A DNA stretch of 64,000 nucleotides from Promethearchaeota archaeon. Its GTDB lineage: Archaea; Asgardarchaeota; Lokiarchaeia; Sigyniarchaeales; SOKP01. Under the pieces are notes generated by a model. It did not search any database. It was not told the DNA's origin and worked only from the letters and a program-made list of their open reading frames with translations. Where the stretch lies: the NCBI GenBank assembly GCA_019058365.1, contig JAHPZE010000002.1:1-64000 (forward strand), read 5' to 3'. Of this stretch, positions 60,287 through 64,000 are shown one piece after another. The number at the start of each line of letters is the position of its first letter. Within the stretch, counting starts at the first letter, position 1. The position numbers and the translations under genes were made by a program.

Positions 60287-60907
60287 ATTATAATAAAACA
60301 TCGGGGTTTCGAACCTAAATTTGATTCCTCTGTATTTATAGCACCCACAGCAGCAGTTGTAGGTAACATTTCGATTGGAAAAGATTCAAGGATAATGTAC
60401 GGTTCTGTTCTTGATTCAGAAGGTTCTACAATCGAAATTGGTGAATGTTCAATAATATGTGAAAATGCTGTTCTTAGGGCTACAGCATCAGGAAATCGCG
60501 AGTATCCTGTAATAATTGGGGATCATGTCTTTGTTTCACCGCAATCAACTATTATAGGTTGTGAAGTTGAATCTAATTCATATATAGCAACGGGTGTCAC
60601 TGTTCTGCAAGGTGCTATTGTTCAATCTGGTGCCGCGGTAGCTGTTGGAGCTTTTGTTCATGCGAATACAGTTATTCCCGCAAATTCGTTTATTCCTCCA
60701 AATAATATAGCTATTGGAGATCCAGTTAGAATCTATAGTCCTAAAGAGAAAGAAGGCTTGATTAAAGCAATAAAATCAATTGAGTTTGCTAAAGTTGCAT
60801 TTAATGTTGAAGCAAATTGGGAAAATCGCTTTGAGAGGTATAGACAAGCTACGATGGTTCGTTCAAAAGAATTTGAGAGCCATTTTAATGATGAGATAAT
60901 AGTTTGA
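60287..60907 (+). CDS. gamma-carbonic anhydrase-like / LbH hexapeptide protein (probable ATT start)
   Basis: Hexapeptide repeats; extended N-terminus IIKHRGFEPKFDSSVFIAPTAAVVGNISIGKDSRIMYGSV; GGTGA 6 nt before ATT. Confidence 0.88.
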   Translation: MIIKHRGFEPKFDSSVFIAPTAAVVGNISIGKDSRIMYGSVLDSEGSTIEIGECSIICENAVLRATASGNREYPVIIGDHVFVSPQSTIIGCEVESNSYIATGVTVLQGAIVQSGAAVAVGAFVHANTVIPANSFIPPNNIAIGDPVRIYSPKEKEGLIKAIKSIEFAKVAFNVEANWENRFERYRQATMVRSKEFESHFNDEIIV

Positions 60908-60932
60908 GACAAAAATAACTTAAATAATTAAT

Positions 60933-61802
60933 ATGATCGAGAACGATTTTGTTACTGCTCATACAACAGTTCTTTGTATTATTGGGTATCCAATTGAACA
61001 TTCTATGAGTCCAATAATGCATAATGCTGCGATCCGTGAATTAAACCTTGATTATATTTATTTAGCATTCAACATTTTTCCTGCTAATTTGAACCTTGCT
61101 GTGAAAGGAATTAAAGCATTTAATATCATTGGAATTAATGTGACAATTCCCTTTAAACAAAAAATTATGAAATATTTAGATGAAATTGATCCTATAGCAA
61201 AGAAAATTGGTGCTATAAATGCAATTAAAAATGATAAGGGATATCTAACTGGGAAAAATATAGATGCGGAAGGAGCTATGAAAGCATTATTAAATGCAGG
61301 GTACACCGTTTCAGGAAAAAATATCTTATTGCTAGGTGCTGGTGGGGCAGCAAGAGCATTAGCCTATATAATGGCGGAAGATGTTCACAAAATAGTTTTT
61401 GTAAATAGAACTGAAAAACGAGCATTGAAACTTTCGAATCAAATAAAAAAATATTTTGGGATAAATGCTGAAGCAAAGAAAATGAGTAAAAATGTTTTAA
61501 AAGATGAATCTAAAAAAGCCGATATTATCATTAATACCACTCCAGTTGGTATGTATCCTAATGTTGATAAATCGCCAATCCCCGCAGAATGTTTGCATGA
61601 AGATTTAATTGTCTATGATATTGTGTACAACCCATTAAAAACTAAATTAATAACAGATGCTACCCAAAAAGGATGCAAAACACTAGGAGGTTTAGATATG
61701 TTAGTTAATCAAGGAGCTTTAGCATTTGAATGGTGGACAAACAAAAAACCTGATACTAGTTTAATGAAAAAAAAAATAATTGAATTTCTTGGGAAGAGCT
61801 AA
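60933..61802 (+). CDS. aroE: shikimate dehydrogenase
   Basis: GYPIEHSMSPIMHNAAI, NVTIPFKQKI, GAGGAARALAY. Confidence 0.96.
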   Translation: MIENDFVTAHTTVLCIIGYPIEHSMSPIMHNAAIRELNLDYIYLAFNIFPANLNLAVKGIKAFNIIGINVTIPFKQKIMKYLDEIDPIAKKIGAINAIKNDKGYLTGKNIDAEGAMKALLNAGYTVSGKNILLLGAGGAARALAYIMAEDVHKIVFVNRTEKRALKLSNQIKKYFGINAEAKKMSKNVLKDESKKADIIINTTPVGMYPNVDKSPIPAECLHEDLIVYDIVYNPLKTKLITDATQKGCKTLGGLDMLVNQGALAFEWWTNKKPDTSLMKKKIIEFLGKS

Positions 61803-61885
61803 TAAATTTTAAAATTTTGATTGATTATAGCAATAAATACGATAAATTTACAAATATTTTAAAAGAAAAAAAAAACAAAAAAAAA

Positions 61886-62254
61886 TTATTGTATTGAACT
61901 TCCACAAAGTGCACAGAATTTAGCATTCTCACTTTGATCTAACTCAGTTCCGCAATTATAACAAAATACTGCTTTCTCTTCAATTTGTTGCGATTTTTTA
62001 ATAACTTTTGGTCTCTCTGGTTGATGAGAAATATTTATTACTTGATATTTTGAACTTTGTTGATCAGTTTCTTTTTGTTCATAACATACTGAATCACAAT
62101 GAATACAACGAGGTTTATGTTCCTTATCTAAATAGATTGCAACATAAATCAATAGGCCAATACCCCCAGTGAAAATAGCTAAGATAATCGCCAAACCAAT
62201 ATTGAATTCATTCTTTTTTGTATAAACATTCATATTACATTTTGGACAATACAT
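61886..62254 (-). CDS. CxxC-hydrophobic-CxxC (LITAF-like layout) plus zinc-ribbon protein
   Basis: CPKC...GLAIILAIFTGGIGLLIYVAIY...CIHC, C-terminal CYNCG...CALCG. Confidence 0.7.
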   Translation of the reverse strand: MYCPKCNMNVYTKKNEFNIGLAIILAIFTGGIGLLIYVAIYLDKEHKPRCIHCDSVCYEQKETDQQSSKYQVINISHQPERPKVIKKSQQIEEKAVFCYNCGTELDQSENAKFCALCGSSIQ

Positions 62255-62387
62255 ATTTTTATCATACCAAATTGTTTTATTTTTATTTAATTAAAAGAAG
62301 ATTTTAATTGAATTAAAAAAATTTGGAGTCCAATTTTTAAAATTAATATGCAAAAACGCCTATACTAAGTAAAAATACGTAAAAAAA

Positions 62388-62780
62388 TTAATTTTCGGAA
62401 ATTTGACTCCCACAGTTCGGACAATAACTTGTTCCTGGATTTAATTTTTCTCCACAAAGAGAACAAAAATTCGGTCTAGAGCCAGTTATTTCTTCAGATA
62501 TGTTTACAGGTGTTGAATATGATGATTGTTGAATTTGAGGTTGAGGTTGATAAGTATAGGGGCTTGGAGTTTGGAAGGTTGTAATTTTATTCCCACAATG
62601 CACACATCTATCTTCAGGTTTACTGTAATATATTGCGAGGTAAATCAATAAACCAATTCCCGCTGTAAAAATCAACAATACTATTGCGAGACAAGTATCA
62701 ATATCTTCACGTTTTAACAAAACTTCTTGGTTACAGCGGTTGCAATATCCTGTAGGATTTGTAGTTGTCATTTTACGCAA
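62388..62780 (-). CDS. CxxC-hydrophobic-CxxC plus zinc-ribbon protein (paralog)
   Basis: CNRCNQEVLLK...LAIVLLIFTAGIGLLIYLAIY...CVHCG, CSLCG...CPNCG. Confidence 0.7.
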   Translation of the reverse strand: MRKMTTTNPTGYCNRCNQEVLLKREDIDTCLAIVLLIFTAGIGLLIYLAIYYSKPEDRCVHCGNKITTFQTPSPYTYQPQPQIQQSSYSTPVNISEEITGSRPNFCSLCGEKLNPGTSYCPNCGSQISEN

Positions 62781-62847
62781 TTATGTAAAATTTTAATTTT
62801 ATTCCTTTAGACTTTAAGATTATGAATATAAATATTAATTTAAATTT

Positions 62848-63237
62848 TTATTCTATTAGGTAAGCACCACAACTTGGACAGTTTTCTACCTCTTTTAATA
62901 TTTCTTGTTTACAATATGGACAGTAAACCTTGGACTTTTCTTTTTTTTCATCTTCAATTTTTTGAAGTATTCGGCTAATTTGAGCTTTTGGATCTGGAAT
63001 CTCTTCATGAGAATTATAAATACTTAATTGATTTTGGCAATTTGGGCAAATATTTCTTTTTAAAATTACATAACGATAAATGAGAAAGGGAACTATTGCA
63101 AAACCTAATGAAGAAATAATTGCTAGAATCCAGATATTAATGTACATATTCTCTATGGATTTTCTTTTAGGTTTTAAAATTTCTTTCTCACAATTCTTGC
63201 AGTATGCGAATTTATTATGTTTACGCATTACTCTCAT
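62848..63237 (-). CDS. CxxC-hydrophobic-CxxC plus zinc-ribbon protein (paralog)
   Basis: CKNCEKEI...hydrophobic...CPNCQNQ, CPYCKQEI...CPSCGAYL. Confidence 0.65.
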   Translation of the reverse strand: MRVMRKHNKFAYCKNCEKEILKPKRKSIENMYINIWILAIISSLGFAIVPFLIYRYVILKRNICPNCQNQLSIYNSHEEIPDPKAQISRILQKIEDEKKEKSKVYCPYCKQEILKEVENCPSCGAYLIE

Positions 63238-63437
63238 TTTAAATAAGAATATTTAATTATTTTAATTTATGTAGTAGATTCTATAAGAATTTATTATAAT
63301 ATTCTAATATGCTTTAATTTGTTAAAAATTTAATAAAATGAGGTAATTAAAAATAAAACGAATAAGTCCTTATTGATAATAATTTAGTAAATCTTAGTTG
63401 AATTATTGCTAAAATATAATACATTTTTTGATTTAAT

Positions 63438-64000
63438 TTGAAGCAAAAATCTTTGTTTATTGCATTAGAAGGGATTGATGGATCAGGCACAAGCACTCAT
63501 AGTCACCTTCTTAAAGGTTTTTTAGAAAGCAAGGGATTCAAAGTTCATTTAACGATGGAACCGTCTGAAAGCGATATTGGGAAATTAGTCAGGAAATATC
63601 TAAAAGATAAAAATGTACCGCCTGCCGCTGATGCATTATTATTTGCTACTGACAGAAACTTACATTATCATAACGAAATCAAGAAAAAACTAGAAGATAG
63701 GTATATTGTTATATCCGATCGTTATTTAGAATCTTCGATAGTATATCAATCGTTACAATCAGATAAAATCTCTGTTGAATGGGTTATGGAAATCAATAAA
63801 TTTGTAGCACTACCTGATATAACAATTATTTTAGATGTCGATCCAAAAACGGCATTAGCAAGAAAAGAAGAAGCTGATTTGGAAAAATTTGAGGATAACT
63901 CATTTTTACATAAAGTAAGAAATCTTTATCTCAGCCGCGCTAAACAAGAAGGGTATTCTATTGTTAACTCTGATGATATTATAGAATTTGTTCAAGAAAA
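63438..64000 (+). CDS. tmk: thymidylate kinase (truncated by window end)
   Basis: TTG start; LKQKSLFIALEGIDGSGTSTHSHLLKGFLESKGFKVHLTMEPSES...SDRYLESSIVYQ. Confidence 0.93.
   Translation, partial: MKQKSLFIALEGIDGSGTSTHSHLLKGFLESKGFKVHLTMEPSESDIGKLVRKYLKDKNVPPAADALLFATDRNLHYHNEIKKKLEDRYIVISDRYLESSIVYQSLQSDKISVEWVMEINKFVALPDITIILDVDPKTALARKEEADLEKFEDNSFLHKVRNLYLSRAKQEGYSIVNSDDIIEFVQE

Noticed and set aside
61058-61476. Antisense ORFs inside aroE
   Set aside because: Shadow ORFs; AroE motifs are intact on the plus strand.
1-64000. CRISPR arrays, IS elements, rRNA genes
   Set aside because: No regularly spaced repeats, no recognisable transposase with terminal repeats, and no rRNA sequence seen.

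Overview
AT-rich archaeal chromosome segment. The gene content suggests an Asgard (Lokiarchaeia-like) archaeon: archaeal/eukaryal-type r-proteins, roadblock/LC7, and an archaeal/eukaryal selenocysteine pathway (inference, not tested by phylogeny). Main blocks: an S19-to-L15 ribosomal protein cluster (4.1-13.6 kb); a Sec module (SelB, tRNA-Sec, SepSecS); eL34/eL14/SecY/DUF106; the uL11-uL1-uL10-P1 cluster; ECF-transporter, shikimate and two-component genes; an AOR/MfnB/Fe-S redox cluster; and tandem zinc-ribbon membrane proteins. The most striking result is that the window is rich in tiny bulge-helix-bulge (BHB) type introns, including in protein-coding genes. The uL11 gene is broken by three introns (37, 36 and 28 nt). 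A small zinc-ribbon gene is broken by one of 26 nt. Removing each intron at the position predicted by the BHB rule (cut after the second nucleotide of each 3-nt bulge) restores the reading frame exactly. tRNA-Sec carries two non-canonical introns (D-arm and T-loop), tRNA-Ser(GGA) two (anticodon loop and T-loop), and a probable tRNA-Ile(UAU) at least two. A second pattern is at least four genes (uS14, uL15, a gamma-carbonic-anhydrase-like gene and an FAH-family gene) that have no AUG/GUG/UUG at the expected start, but do have a GGTGA motif 6-7 nt upstream of an ATA or ATT codon. All calls were made by eye; no searches or folding programs were run.
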